Source: Alphaproteobacteria bacterium (GTDB lineage: Bacteria; Pseudomonadota; Alphaproteobacteria; DSM-16000; Inquilinaceae). Taken from it: a stretch of 46,270 bases of DNA. The notes below the pieces were generated by a model that was not told the origin of the DNA, did not search any database, and worked only from the letters and a program-made list of their open reading frames with translations. The translations under genes were made by a program, and so were the position numbers. The stretch is from positions 1 to 46,270 of the forward strand of contig JANQIX010000110.1 of NCBI GenBank assembly GCA_028281925.1, in the 5' to 3' direction. This document shows, one piece after another, positions 23,941-33,320 of this stretch (within the stretch, counting starts at the first letter, position 1; each line of letters begins with the position of its first letter).

Positions 23941-24711
23941 TCACTGGACGTAGCCGAGGATTTCCAGGCTCTCCGCATAGAGCGGCAGCCCCTCGAAGGC
24001 TGCCAGTTCCTCTGGATCCGGTGGCCGTCGGTCTGGTCGGATCTCCGCGGACGTCGCCCGGTCTGAGATGCTGTCGCCGGTGATCGTCTGCACCTCGTGC
24101 CAACGCTGCCGATATCCGGGATCGAAGGCGATGCCGATCATGGCGCACAGGCGGCTCAATTCCCCATCCGGATCCTGGGTGAAGTCTTCGTAGCGGATGA
24201 AGCCGGCCTGTGCCGCCTCAAGCGCGAAGCGGTGGTAACCGGTCAGGAAATCCTCTCGCGACAGAGCCACATCGGCCATCATCGGCAGACGCTTGAGGCT
24301 GCGCCACTGGGCCACCGGGTGCCGAACCGTGGCGGCATGCCGGGTCGGGGCGACCGCGGACAGCGCGTCGTAGCAGGCCAGCCGATAGTCCGGCTGCATA
24401 TACGGGACGCCGGTGAAGTCCAGATGGTTCCAGTCCCGCACCACAAGCGCCACGCCGCGGTCTGCCGCATGGCGCAGGATGATGCCCATGCAGCGCGCGA
24501 AATCCCCGGGGCAGTCCACCGCCAGCCGTCGGGCTTCGTCGAGCGGGACAAGCTGGTACCACTTCACCGCCTGCAGGACGGGGTGATACTCCGTCATCCC
24601 CTTCGGATGGATCTCCGACAACAGCGCCACGCCCGACATGGCGGCAATGCACTTGCTGATGACCGTGCCACCCGTGCGGGCCATGTGGTGGATCAGATGG
24701 AATTCTGACAT
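23941..24711 (-). CDS. Sulfotransferase family protein
   Basis: A ~256-residue P-loop sulfotransferase-like protein. The N-terminal MARTGGTVISKCI is the 5'-phosphosulfate loop, and ATVRHPVAQWRSLKR carries the 3'-phosphate-binding Arg/Ser segment. Such enzymes move sulfate from PAPS to a hydroxyl or amine. The frame begins at GTG 24729; ATG 24711 is the likelier start. The gene converges with the M16 pair and nothing nearby indicates a substrate. No PAPS-synthesis genes are in the window. An arylsulfatase occurs 11 kb away but is not linked. Confidence 0.75.
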   Translation of the reverse strand: MSEFHLIHHMARTGGTVISKCIAAMSGVALLSEIHPKGMTEYHPVLQAVKWYQLVPLDEARRLAVDCPGDFARCMGIILRHAADRGVALVVRDWNHLDFTGVPYMQPDYRLACYDALSAVAPTRHAATVRHPVAQWRSLKRLPMMADVALSREDFLTGYHRFALEAAQAGFIRYEDFTQDPDGELSRLCAMIGIAFDPGYRQRWHEVQTITGDSISDRATSAEIRPDRRPPDPEELAAFEGLPLYAESLEILGYVQ

Positions 24712-24800
24712 GCGCAAGGTGCCGTCCACCGATACGTCTTGAGGCGACCCATGGTGGCTGCGGTGGCGTTAACGCGCCGTTGACGGCAGCAGCGCGCCGA

Positions 24801-25220
24801 TCATCCACCACACAGGCTCAGGTCGTCGACCAGGCGCTCCCACAAGACCTGGCGGCGCTCGTGGAACTGGGCGCGGCTGATGCCGAGCGCCGCCGCGGCA
24901 TCTGCATCGCCCAGACCGCGGATGTCACGGTGCAGCCACGCGCCTAAGTAGAATTGCACGTCCGGCGGATCGAGCCGTTGCGATACTGTGTCGACATAGC
25001 AAGTGCAGACGGCCGCGCTCTTGTAGCCCGTCTCGGTGCAGGCCGAGAGCGCTTCAGCGGCCGCACCGCCCCCTGAACCGCCGCCATCGTCACATCCCGC
25101 CGCGGCCAAGCCAACGGTCAGCAGCAACGCGCGGGCGAAACTTTGTCTTCGCCGTATGATTGATCCAGGACACGGCGATGGATGCCCCGATGGTGGCAAT
25201 TCATGTAGGGTGTCGCCCAT
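24801..25220 (-). CDS. Predicted lipoprotein, Cys-rich, unknown function
   Basis: A small protein with an Arg-rich leader, RRRQSFARALLLTVGL, followed by lipobox AAGC and a Gly-rich linker. The mature part has ACTETGYKSAAVCTCYVDTV with three more cysteines and a helical C-terminus ending DDLSLCGG. No family is recognised. The lipobox supports export and LspA processing. The start is uncertain: ATG 25220 gives a long n-region, while ATG 25250 has a GAGGA ribosome binding site but would lie only 15 bases from the divergent pgi start. The close head-to-head placement with pgi leaves little room for two promoters. Confidence 0.6.
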   Translation of the reverse strand: MGDTLHELPPSGHPSPCPGSIIRRRQSFARALLLTVGLAAAGCDDGGGSGGGAAAEALSACTETGYKSAAVCTCYVDTVSQRLDPPDVQFYLGAWLHRDIRGLGDADAAAALGISRAQFHERRQVLWERLVDDLSLCGG

Positions 25221-25265
25221 CGAACCGGTCTTGACCGTCCCTCTTGGCATCGGAGTCCTCACGCG

Positions 25266-26906
25266 ATGACCGCGCCTTCAGACAGCCACGCCTGGCAGTC
25301 CCTGGCAGAGCACCACGCCCATGTCCGCGACCTGCACATGCGCGATCTCTTCGCTCAGGATCCCGATCGGTTCCAGCGTTTTTCCCTATCGCTCGGCGGT
25401 CTGCTGTTCGACTTTTCCAAGCACCGCATCACGGCCGACACGCTGGACCACCTAGTCGATCTCGCCGAAGAGCGAGAGGTTGCGCGCTGGCGGGACGCCA
25501 TGTTCGCTGGCGAGGCCATCAACCGGACCGAAGGCCGGTCGGTTCTGCATGTGGCGCTGCGCAACCGCAGCAACCGGCCGATCTTGGTCGACGGCACGGA
25601 CGTGATGCCTGACGTCAACGCGGTTCTGGCCCAGATGCGCAGCTTCTCCGATCGGGTACGATCCGGGGAGTGGACCGGCCATACCGGCAAACGCATCACC
25701 GACGTGGTGAATATCGGCATCGGCGGCTCCGATCTCGGACCCGTGATGGTCAGCGAGGCGCTGAAGCCCTATCAGCATCCTGAGATCCGGCTGCACTTCG
25801 TCTCGAACGTGGACGGCACGCATATCGCCGAAACGGTGAAGCGTCTCGATCCTGAGACGGCGCTGTTCATCATCGCGTCGAAGACGTTCACGACGCAGGA
25901 GACGCTGACCAACGCCCAATCAGCCCGCCGCTGGTTTCTGGAAAGCGGCGCGCCGGAGAGCGCGATCGCCAAGCATTTCGTAGCCTTGTCGACCAACGAG
26001 CCGGCGGTCCGGCAGTTCGGTATCGATCCCGCCAACATGTTCGCGTTCTGGGACTGGGTCGGTGGACGCTATTCGGTCTGGTCCGCCATCGGCCTGCCTG
26101 TGGCCATCGGCCTCGGCATGGAGGCTTTCGAGCGCCTGTTGGATGGCGGGCATGCCATGGACGAGCATTTCCGCACCGCCCCGCTGGCCGGAAACATCCC
26201 GGTCGTCATGGCGCTGCTCGGTCTCTGGTACAACAACTTCTTCGGCGCGCAGAGCTATGCGGTGCTGCCCTACGACCAGTACATGCACCGGTTCACCGCC
26301 TATCTGCAGCAGCTGGATATGGAGTCGAACGGCAAGTCGACCGGCCGCAACAACCGGGCCGTCGGACATGAGACCGGACCCATCGTGTTCGGTGAGCCGG
26401 GCACCAATGGGCAGCACGCGTTTTATCAGCTGATCCATCAGGGGACTAAGCTGATCCCCTGCGATTTCATCGCGCCGGCGCGCAGCCACAACCCGATCGG
26501 GGATCACCACAAGATCTTTCTGTCCAACTTCTTCGCCCAGACAGAAGCATTGATGAAGGGCAAGACGGAAGACGAGGCGCGGGCCGAGCTCAGCGCGTCC
26601 GGCCTCTCCGGCGAGGCTTTGGAGGCGCTGGTTCCCCACAAGGTGTTCACCGGGAACCGCCCAACCACCTCGATCATGGTGCCTGAGGTCGATCCCTATC
26701 ATCTTGGCATGATGATCGCGCTCTACGAGCACAAGGTGTTCGTCCAGGGCATCATCTGGGACGTCTACAGCTTCGACCAGTGGGGGGTGGAATTGGGCAA
26801 GCAACTCGCCAAGGCCATCCTGCCGGAGCTGGAGGGCGATGCCGCAGTCACCGGCCATGATGGCTCCACCAACGGACTGATCGGATACTACAAATCCAAT
26901 CGCTAG
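25266..26906 (+). CDS. pgi: Glucose-6-phosphate isomerase
   Basis: A 546-residue cytosolic enzyme interconverting glucose-6-phosphate and fructose-6-phosphate. The first signature is VGGRYSVWSAIGLPVAIG and the second is DQWGVELGKQLAKAI, both intact. The phosphate-binding VNIGIGGSDLGPVM and ASKTFTTQETL blocks are present. The length equals that of the E. coli type. It follows the M16 pair, with two minus-strand genes between, and precedes mutL by about 6.4 kb; I recall M16-pgi-mutL order in other alphaproteobacteria. glgC occurs 16 kb further on but is not linked. Confidence 0.97.
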   Translation: MTAPSDSHAWQSLAEHHAHVRDLHMRDLFAQDPDRFQRFSLSLGGLLFDFSKHRITADTLDHLVDLAEEREVARWRDAMFAGEAINRTEGRSVLHVALRNRSNRPILVDGTDVMPDVNAVLAQMRSFSDRVRSGEWTGHTGKRITDVVNIGIGGSDLGPVMVSEALKPYQHPEIRLHFVSNVDGTHIAETVKRLDPETALFIIASKTFTTQETLTNAQSARRWFLESGAPESAIAKHFVALSTNEPAVRQFGIDPANMFAFWDWVGGRYSVWSAIGLPVAIGLGMEAFERLLDGGHAMDEHFRTAPLAGNIPVVMALLGLWYNNFFGAQSYAVLPYDQYMHRFTAYLQQLDMESNGKSTGRNNRAVGHETGPIVFGEPGTNGQHAFYQLIHQGTKLIPCDFIAPARSHNPIGDHHKIFLSNFFAQTEALMKGKTEDEARAELSASGLSGEALEALVPHKVFTGNRPTTSIMVPEVDPYHLGMMIALYEHKVFVQGIIWDVYSFDQWGVELGKQLAKAILPELEGDAAVTGHDGSTNGLIGYYKSNR

Positions 26907-27303
26907 CAGGCGGTCGCCATCGCCGGCGATCCGCTGGCGCGATGTACCAGAATGAACAACGCCGCCATCCCCGATGATGCATGGGGTATGGCGGCAATCG
27001 CGCCCGTGTCTCGACAGTTGCCGTCTGGTGCACTGTGCCGGCAAGAGACGGCAACCTCTCCTGTGATGTGCCTTGCCGACTGGGAATGTCGGAGGTAAGA
27101 AGGTTCTGCCGTAAGATTCACTTATCTCTATTCTTATTCAAAAATCCGGTATACTTTCTTGTACGCATGCCGGGATAGTGGTGTCCGGTCATTAAGATAG
27201 CGGGCAGCGAAGCTTTCTTTCCGTTGGCCGGCAGCGTCGCTTACGGATGCACCGAAAGCGACGCTCCCTTCACGCGGCATCAACCTGCCAAGGGCCATCG
27301 CCG
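26907..27303. other. Intergenic region with AT-rich patch upstream of the CheB-CheR kinase
   Basis: About 400 bases after pgi. The segment 27115-27170 is AT-rich in this GC-rich genome and includes TATACT (27150-27155), a good -10-like hexamer; no convincing -35 box lies at the proper distance. It is the probable promoter region of the giant kinase gene. No ORF or RNA gene is convincing here. Confidence 0.4.
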
Positions 27304-30300
27304 ATGCCTGACGCCGACGATCCTTCGACAACAGCCGAGCAGGTGGCCCACCTTGCGCGTCCGGACCAGCCGCCGCGGTTCGTTGTCGGCATTGGTGCAT
27401 CCGCTGGCGGTCTGGAGGCCCTGGAGAGCCTGTTCGACCATGTCGATGGCCAGGCGGAGACGGCTTTCGTCGTGGTCACGCACCTGTCGCCGGACTTCAA
27501 GAGCCTGCTGGACGAGCTGATCGCGCGCCACACCAAGATGCCGGTGGAGGTGGTGAGCGACGGGGCGACTGTCCGGCCCAACGTCGTCTATGTGATCCCC
27601 CCCAACAAGGACATGATCATCGCCGGCGAGCGGTTCCTTCTGTCCGATCGGGATATGGGCGGCCACTATACACGGCCGATCGACATCTTCTTCCGATCGC
27701 TGGCTCGGGATTACGGACCCTGCGCCGCCGCGGTGGTGCTGTCCGGTACGGGAAGCGACGGCGCGCGCGGCCTTCGCGCCGTGAAGGAAGCCGGCGGGCT
27801 GACCATCGCGCAGGATCCACACAGTGCCAAGTTCGACGGCATGCCGCGGTCGGCCATCGACACCGGCGCTACCGACCATGTGGTCGAGTCTCCGATGATC
27901 GGCGAGATCATCGCCGCTTTCGTGCGGGACCGCGTGGCTGAAGCCGACCATCCGATGCAGCCGCAGGTCGAAGGCCGGCCGGAGGATGTCATCCACCGCA
28001 TCTTCTCCGCCCTCTATCAAAGCTCTCAGGTCGATTTCTCCAGCTACAAGTCCAGCATGGTGATGCGCCGGATAATCCGCCGCGCGCAGCTCTGCAACTT
28101 CGAGCGGATCGAAGACTATCTGGTGGAGCTGGAACGCGATCCCGAAGAGGCACAGTCACTCGCCAACGACCTTCTGATCTCGGTCACCGAGTTCTTCCGC
28201 GACGAAGATGCCTTCGACACACTGGTCAGCCAGGCGATCGAGCCTCTGGTGGAGGAGGTCGGGCCACGGCGACCGATCCGCATCTGGGTACCCGGCTGTT
28301 CAAGCGGCGAAGAGGCATTCTCCATCGCGATCCTGGTGCATGAGGCGGGCTTGCGGGCCGGGTTCCCCGTCACCGCCCAGATTTTCGCCACCGACATCCA
28401 CCGCGCTGCGCTGGATAGGGCAACACGCGGGATCTTCAGCACGCACAGTGTGCAGGCGCTTTCGCCGGCGCGGCGAGAGCGATACTTCGAGGCCGTTAGC
28501 GATGACGAGTACCGTGTGATCCCGGCCATCCGGAAATGGGTCGTCTTTGCCTTCCACAATCTGATGAGCGACCCACCGTTCACCAAGCTCGATCTGGTGA
28601 CCTGCCGTAACCTGCTGATCTATCTGGATCCGTCGACACAGACGCGAGTGCTGTCGCTGCTGCATTTCGGGCTGAGCCAGGGCGGCTTCCTGTTTCTCGG
28701 GCCCAGCGAGTCCCTCGGCGAGCAGGAGGACGAGTTCGAAGCGCTCAATTCCCGTTGGCGGCTTTTCCGCAAACAGAGCTCGCGCCACACGCCGCTGGCG
28801 CCTGAGGGACTGTTCGGCTTGGGGATAGTGCACGATCGGGATGCCAGCGCCATGCCGCGCCAGGCCGGCATGCCGAGACGGCGCGAGCAGTCGCTGTTTC
28901 CTGCCTATACCGCCCTCTTGGAGAAGTTCATCCCGGCCGGCGCCCTGATCACGGCGGAGCGGGAACTGCTGCATACCTTCGGCGAGACCCGCAGCTATCT
29001 GCATCCGCCGAAGGGGGCGATGTCGTCGGATATCCTGCGCATGGTCGACGACAGCCTGCGCGTGCCGCTGGCGACCGGGATCGAGCGGGCGATGCGCGAG
29101 CGCAGCACAACCGTGTTCCCGCGCGTGCGCCTGTCCGACGCCGACATGGGCCGGCAGATCACGCTGTCCGTGACGCCACTGTCCACGACCAGCGACAAGC
29201 CGGTCCGCTTCCTCTTGGTGACGTTCGAGGAACCTGCGGAGGGCGATCAGGCGCAGACGGATACCATGCGGTTCGTCGACGCCAACGAACTGGCAGCACA
29301 GCGGATCCTCGATCTCGAGCATGAGCTGCGTCACACGCGGGAGAACCTGCAGGCGACGATCGAAGAGGTCGAGACCTCCAATGAGGAGCTGCAGTCCACC
29401 AACGAAGAGCTGATGGCCGCGAATGAGGAGCTGCAGTCCACCAACGAGGAACTGCAGTCGGTCAATGAAGAGCTCTATACCGTCAATGCGGAGTATCAGA
29501 AGCAGAATGCCGAACTGGCATCGCTGAACCGCGATATCCAGAACCTGCTGAGCGCCACGGATATCGGCGTCATCTTCGTTGACGACCAGTTGCAGATCCG
29601 GCGCTTCACCGCGGCGGTCACGCGTGTCGTCAACCTGATACCGGAGGACGCCGGCCGCAGCCTGTCGCACATCACCACGCAGCTTCGCGATCTGGATCTG
29701 TATGCGCTCGTGCGCCAAGCCCTCGAAGCCCGCAACGTCGTCCAGGTGGATCGGCAGGCCGACGACGGCGGATGGTGGCAGATCCGCTGCCTGCCCTATC
29801 GCGCTGAAAAGGGCGAGATGGATGGCGCCGTGATCACCGTCTATTCGATCACGGCCAACAAGCAGGTCGAGATCGCCCTTGCCGAGCGGACGCAGTACTA
29901 CGAGACGATCGCCGAGCTGACCGGCGCGTTCTCGCTGAAGCTGGATGCCGGCGCCAACCTTCGCGGCGAGGCCGAGGCTTGGCATGACTACACCGGGCAG
30001 GATGCGACGGCGTATGATGGTCGTGGCTGGCTGCACGCCGTAGCCGAAGACGACGGCGACCGCGTACGCGCCGCGTGGGACACGGCGATGCGTCAGCCCG
30101 CCCCGTTCCCCTGCTATTTCCGGTTACGGCACCAGCCGACTGAAGCCGACCGCCATGTCGCCATGCGCGCGCACCCGCTGATGGGCGATGGCGGGGCGCT
30201 GGAGGGCTGGCTGGCCGTCTTCGTCGATATCGAGGATGTGGTTCAGGCCGAGGACACCGTGCGGGAAAGCGAAGAGATCCTGCGCACGGTGATGGGGTCA

Positions 30301-31749
30301 ACGCCCAGTCAGATCGCCTATGTCGATGCCAGTGGCGAGTTCCGCTACGCCAACGACGCCTATGGGCGGGCGCTGCAGTTGCCGACCAGCCGGATTATCG
30401 GCCATCGCCTCCGCGACGTCCTGCCGGCCGATCTGTATGCGGAGGCCGAGCCGCGGATCGCCGCCGTGCTGAGGGGCGAGCGCATCGGCTTCACCCGCCA
30501 CGCCAAGGGCCCGGAAGACGGCGCGGAGATCCTGAGCAGCGTGGTCTATGAGCCGGACTTCCACAGCGACGGCCACATCCGTGGCTTCGCCGTCAGCGTC
30601 GTCGACATGTCGGATGCGCATGCCCTCGGCCGTGCGCAGGCGGATCTGGAGACGACGCTGGCGCGGCTTCTGGACGTGGCCCATATCGCCGTCGTCCTGG
30701 CCACAGCGGACAGCTTTGCCATTCTGAACGCCAATCGGGCGGCCTGCCTGTGGTCGGGCCTGACCATGGCGGATCTGGCGAACCGCAGCCTGGGCGACCT
30801 GCTGCCGGAATACTCGCCCGGCAGATTGCGGGCGCTTGCTGCCAGACGACCCAAGGACCCGGCCGACCGGACAGCGACGGCCCGCACCTTCCTTTTGCGC
30901 GCCGACGGCGGCACGCTGGACGTCGATCTGACCCTGCACGCCATCCCGGGAGACGAGCATGGCCGCGTGGCCGCGGTTCTGATCGACATGTCGGACCACG
31001 CGGCAACGGAGGAGTCGCTGCGCCGCCGCACAAGCGAGCTGATGCGGGTGAGCAACAGCATGGCGACGTTTGCGTCCGCCGCGTCCCACGATCTGCGAGA
31101 GCCGATCCGCAAGATCGACCGCTTTGCCGCCATGCTGGACGAGGATTTCGGCGAGCGGATCGGCGACAGCGGCCGCAGCACCATCGCGACCATCCGCTCG
31201 GCGGCGGAACGGATGCGAGCGTTGATCGAAGCGCTTCTCGATCTCTATCGGATCGCCGTCGACGCCGACAGCCTGCGGCCCGTGGCCGTGAACACAGTCA
31301 TCGCCGACGTGTTGGACGATGTCGCCCCGGCACTGGAGGAGGCCGGTGCTGAGGTGGAGGTGGGCGATCTGCCGACCGTAACCGGCGAGCACCGGCTGTT
31401 GTCGGTGCTGTTCAACAACCTCGTCGGCAACGCCGTCAAATACCGATCCCCCGACCGCCGGCTGACGATCCAGATCGCGTCCGCGATGGCGGAACCGGAC
31501 AGCGGACTCTGCGACGTCACCGTCACCGATAACGGCCGCGGCTTCGATGCGCGCGAGGAGGAAGAGATCTTCCTGCCGCTGCGGCGCCTCACGGGTCGTG
31601 GCGAAATCGACGGTCTGGGCATGGGGCTCGCGATCTGCAAGCGCATCGCCGAGGCCCATGGCGGCCAGATCAGCGCGCAGTCCGCGCCGGGCAAGGGGTC
31701 TACGTTCCGGGTGCGGCTGCCGGTGGCGCCGCTGGCCGGCGCGCCGTGA
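27304..31749 (+). CDS. CheB-CheR-coiled-coil-PAS-histidine kinase fusion
   Basis: A 1481-residue multidomain protein. CheB methylesterase domain (about 25-215) has the nucleophile in GIGASAGG, a His in HLSPDF and the Asp in GTGSDGARG, but no receiver domain. The CheR methyltransferase (about 225-480) has the SAM motif PGCSSGEEAF and TCRNLLIYL. A coiled coil rich in EELQSTNEEL repeats (about 680-745) follows, then about four PAS-like segments (about 755-1230). The C-terminus is a histidine kinase: SHDLREPIRKID with the phospho-acceptor His near 1262, N-box NLVGNAVKYRS, DNGRGFD and GLGMGLAIC. The start ATG 27304 fits the CheB domain edge. No chemotaxis operon, CheA or MCP is nearby. It converges with a receiver-histidine-kinase gene 27 bases downstream. 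Its signal and partner are unknown. Confidence 0.92.
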   Translation: MPDADDPSTTAEQVAHLARPDQPPRFVVGIGASAGGLEALESLFDHVDGQAETAFVVVTHLSPDFKSLLDELIARHTKMPVEVVSDGATVRPNVVYVIPPNKDMIIAGERFLLSDRDMGGHYTRPIDIFFRSLARDYGPCAAAVVLSGTGSDGARGLRAVKEAGGLTIAQDPHSAKFDGMPRSAIDTGATDHVVESPMIGEIIAAFVRDRVAEADHPMQPQVEGRPEDVIHRIFSALYQSSQVDFSSYKSSMVMRRIIRRAQLCNFERIEDYLVELERDPEEAQSLANDLLISVTEFFRDEDAFDTLVSQAIEPLVEEVGPRRPIRIWVPGCSSGEEAFSIAILVHEAGLRAGFPVTAQIFATDIHRAALDRATRGIFSTHSVQALSPARRERYFEAVSDDEYRVIPAIRKWVVFAFHNLMSDPPFTKLDLVTCRNLLIYLDPSTQTRVLSLLHFGLSQGGFLFLGPSESLGEQEDEFEALNSRWRLFRKQSSRHTPLAPEGLFGLGIVHDRDASAMPRQAGMPRRREQSLFPAYTALLEKFIPAGALITAERELLHTFGETRSYLHPPKGAMSSDILRMVDDSLRVPLATGIERAMRERSTTVFPRVRLSDADMGRQITLSVTPLSTTSDKPVRFLLVTFEEPAEGDQAQTDTMRFVDANELAAQRILDLEHELRHTRENLQATIEEVETSNEELQSTNEELMAANEELQSTNEELQSVNEELYTVNAEYQKQNAELASLNRDIQNLLSATDIGVIFVDDQLQIRRFTAAVTRVVNLIPEDAGRSLSHITTQLRDLDLYALVRQALEARNVVQVDRQADDGGWWQIRCLPYRAEKGEMDGAVITVYSITANKQVEIALAERTQYYETIAELTGAFSLKLDAGANLRGEAEAWHDYTGQDATAYDGRGWLHAVAEDDGDRVRAAWDTAMRQPAPFPCYFRLRHQPTEADRHVAMRAHPLMGDGGALEGWLAVFVDIEDVVQAEDTVRESEEILRTVMGSTPSQIAYVDASGEFRYANDAYGRALQLPTSRIIGHRLRDVLPADLYAEAEPRIAAVLRGERIGFTRHAKGPEDGAEILSSVVYEPDFHSDGHIRGFAVSVVDMSDAHALGRAQADLETTLARLLDVAHIAVVLATADSFAILNANRAACLWSGLTMADLANRSLGDLLPEYSPGRLRALAARRPKDPADRTATARTFLLRADGGTLDVDLTLHAIPGDEHGRVAAVLIDMSDHAATEESLRRRTSELMRVSNSMATFASAASHDLREPIRKIDRFAAMLDEDFGERIGDSGRSTIATIRSAAERMRALIEALLDLYRIAVDADSLRPVAVNTVIADVLDDVAPALEEAGAEVEVGDLPTVTGEHRLLSVLFNNLVGNAVKYRSPDRRLTIQIASAMAEPDSGLCDVTVTDNGRGFDAREEEEIFLPLRRLTGRGEIDGLGMGLAICKRIAEAHGGQISAQSAPGKGSTFRVRLPVAPLAGAP

Positions 31750-31776
31750 TGCGACCTAGCCGAAAGTGCTGACGAG

Positions 31777-32982
31777 TCAGGCGGACTGCTGGCCGGCGCC
31801 CTGCGGCGGCACGGACATGTCGTTCGACACCGCTTCGGAAACGGCATCCCGCGAAAAGATCAGGATGGCCTGGGTGCCGTGATCGCGGCGGCTGCGCAGC
31901 ACCAGGCGGCCGCCATGGCACTCCACCAGCGACTTGACGATCGGCAGCCCCAGGCCCGAGCCTTCCTGCGAGACTTGATGGGTCCGCCGGATCTGCCCGA
32001 ACGGGCTGAGCGCGATGTCGATCTCAGCCGGCGACATGCCGACGCCGGTGTCGCGCACGCCGACATGCAGTTCCCCGTCGACAATGCCGGTCACCAGCTC
32101 CACCCGCCCGCCTTCGGGCGTGAACTTCACGGCATTGGACAGCAGGTTTACCACCAGCTGCTTCAGCGCTGTCTGGTCGGCCAACAGCAGGTGGCCGCCA
32201 TGGCCCAGGACCAGGTCGACCTTGATCGCCTTTTTCGCCGCCGTCCCGGCGACCAGCCGCAGCATGGGGGGCAGAACCTCCGCCAGGTCCAGCCACACCT
32301 TCTTAAGGTCGTACCGCCCGGCCTCGATTCGCGACAGGCTCAGTACATTGTTGACGAGGTCGAGCAGATGCCGGCCGCTTTCCGCGATGTAGTGGGCGTA
32401 CTCGGTCGTTCGCGCCTCGGAATGGGCACCATAGGCCTGCGACTCCAGCATCTCCGCAAAGCCCAGAATGGCATTCAGCGGCGTGCGGAAGTCGTGGCTC
32501 ATGCGCGCCAGGAACTCGCTCTTCGCCGCGGTCGCCTGCAGGGCGTTGTGGGCCAGTTCCTGCAAATGGGTCTCTGCTGCATGCGCACGCCGGGCGTACC
32601 GGATTGCGCGGTCCAGCCGATCGAAATCGAGATAGTCCTTCTCCAGGAAGGCGTAGGCCCCGGCCTCGGCCGCCCGCTCGTCCATGAACCGACTCGATCG
32701 CCCGGTGACGGCGATCATCGGCGTCTTCGCAGAGCGGCCGCCGAGCTCGGAGATCAGGTCCACGCCGGACTGGGCACCGAGGTCGAGATCGATCAGCGCG
32801 CCCTCAAAAGGCCGTGAGTTCAAGAGCGACAGCCCATCGCCGTAGGAATTGGCGGACCTCGCTTGCAAGAGGCTGCCGCTGCCTCGGCGCAGGCAGCGCT
32901 CTATCCAGAGGCAGTCCTCCGGATCGTCGTCGACAATGACAACTTCCGACCGAGGTAGCATTCCCACAGCCTGATCCAGCAT
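31777..32982 (-). CDS. Response regulator-histidine kinase hybrid (REC-HisKA-HATPase)
   Basis: A 401-residue cytosolic protein. The N-terminal receiver (about 12-130) has the acidic VDDD pocket, Asp65 in LIDLDLG, Thr93 in AVTG and Lys115 in FLEKD. A helix leads to HisKA, RMSHDFRTPLNAILGF with His163, and an HATPase with NLLSNAVKFTPEGG, DTGVGM and GSGLGLPIV. Having the receiver first suggests a phospho-input-controlled kinase, passing phosphate from another kinase. The ATG at 32982 has GGTGGAG 6 bases ahead; the ATG at 33012 is less likely. It is convergent with the CheB-CheR kinase. Three CtrA-like boxes lie upstream, hinting at cell-cycle or motility control. The C-terminal tail is short and unstructured. 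Confidence 0.92.
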   Translation of the reverse strand: MLDQAVGMLPRSEVVIVDDDPEDCLWIERCLRRGSGSLLQARSANSYGDGLSLLNSRPFEGALIDLDLGAQSGVDLISELGGRSAKTPMIAVTGRSSRFMDERAAEAGAYAFLEKDYLDFDRLDRAIRYARRAHAAETHLQELAHNALQATAAKSEFLARMSHDFRTPLNAILGFAEMLESQAYGAHSEARTTEYAHYIAESGRHLLDLVNNVLSLSRIEAGRYDLKKVWLDLAEVLPPMLRLVAGTAAKKAIKVDLVLGHGGHLLLADQTALKQLVVNLLSNAVKFTPEGGRVELVTGIVDGELHVGVRDTGVGMSPAEIDIALSPFGQIRRTHQVSQEGSGLGLPIVKSLVECHGGRLVLRSRRDHGTQAILIFSRDAVSEAVSNDMSVPPQGAGQQSA

Positions 32983-33027
32983 TGTAACTCCACCTGACAG
33001 ACAAACTTTCATAACATCCGGTGACCC

Positions 33028-33056
33028 TATCTAGTATGATGCCTTCGTTAAATCAA
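33028..33056 (-). promoter_or_regulatory. Candidate promoter of the REC-histidine kinase gene
   Basis: On the minus strand TTGATT (33056-33051) and TAGATA (33033-33028) are separated by 17 bases. The -35 is a fair match and the -10 is poor. It overlaps the first CtrA-like box, which would fit CtrA acting at the -35 region. Low certainty. Confidence 0.28.
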
Positions 33057-33129
33057 GGTAAAGCAATGTTATGTGAAATCCATGGTTAACAGAAGATTAA
33101 CGGCCAGCAAGAGTTAGGACTTATTTAAC
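33047..33129. promoter_or_regulatory. Cluster of three CtrA-type boxes
   Basis: The CtrA consensus TTAA-N7-TTAAC occurs perfectly at 33086-33101 (TTAACAGAAGATTAAC). Two near matches flank it: 33047-33062 (TTTACCTTGATTTAAC on the minus strand, one mismatch) and 33114-33129 (TTAGGACTTATTTAAC, one mismatch). All lie in the AT-rich gap upstream of the minus-strand receiver-histidine kinase, 65-150 bases before its start. The mutL start is about 190 bases to the right, so CtrA could also affect mutL, though less directly. Confidence 0.6.
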
Positions 33130-33320
33130 CGAATTACCGATCGCTTTGATTGCTTCGGCATCCTGGCTGCAGATCCCTGCGGCGATCCGATCGTATTTTG
33201 CGAGAGGCGCGACTCACGACACACCCGCACCGATCCCCAGCCCGCTGCGGATTTCCGCACGCCGTCACCCCATCCGCACACTCTCTGGCGTCCCATCGGC
33301 CAAGAGCCTACAATCCCTAG

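Noticed and set aside
24769..24784. CtrA-like TTAA-N7-TTGAC upstream of the sulfotransferase
   Set aside because: A single one-mismatch site in the wrong orientation for the gene; too weak alone to call, unlike the cluster at 33047-33129.
28300..30036. 578-residue minus-strand frame inside the CheB-CheR kinase gene
   Set aside because: Antisense shadow of a well-defined multidomain gene, with low-complexity Leu/Gln repeats that mirror the coiled coil.
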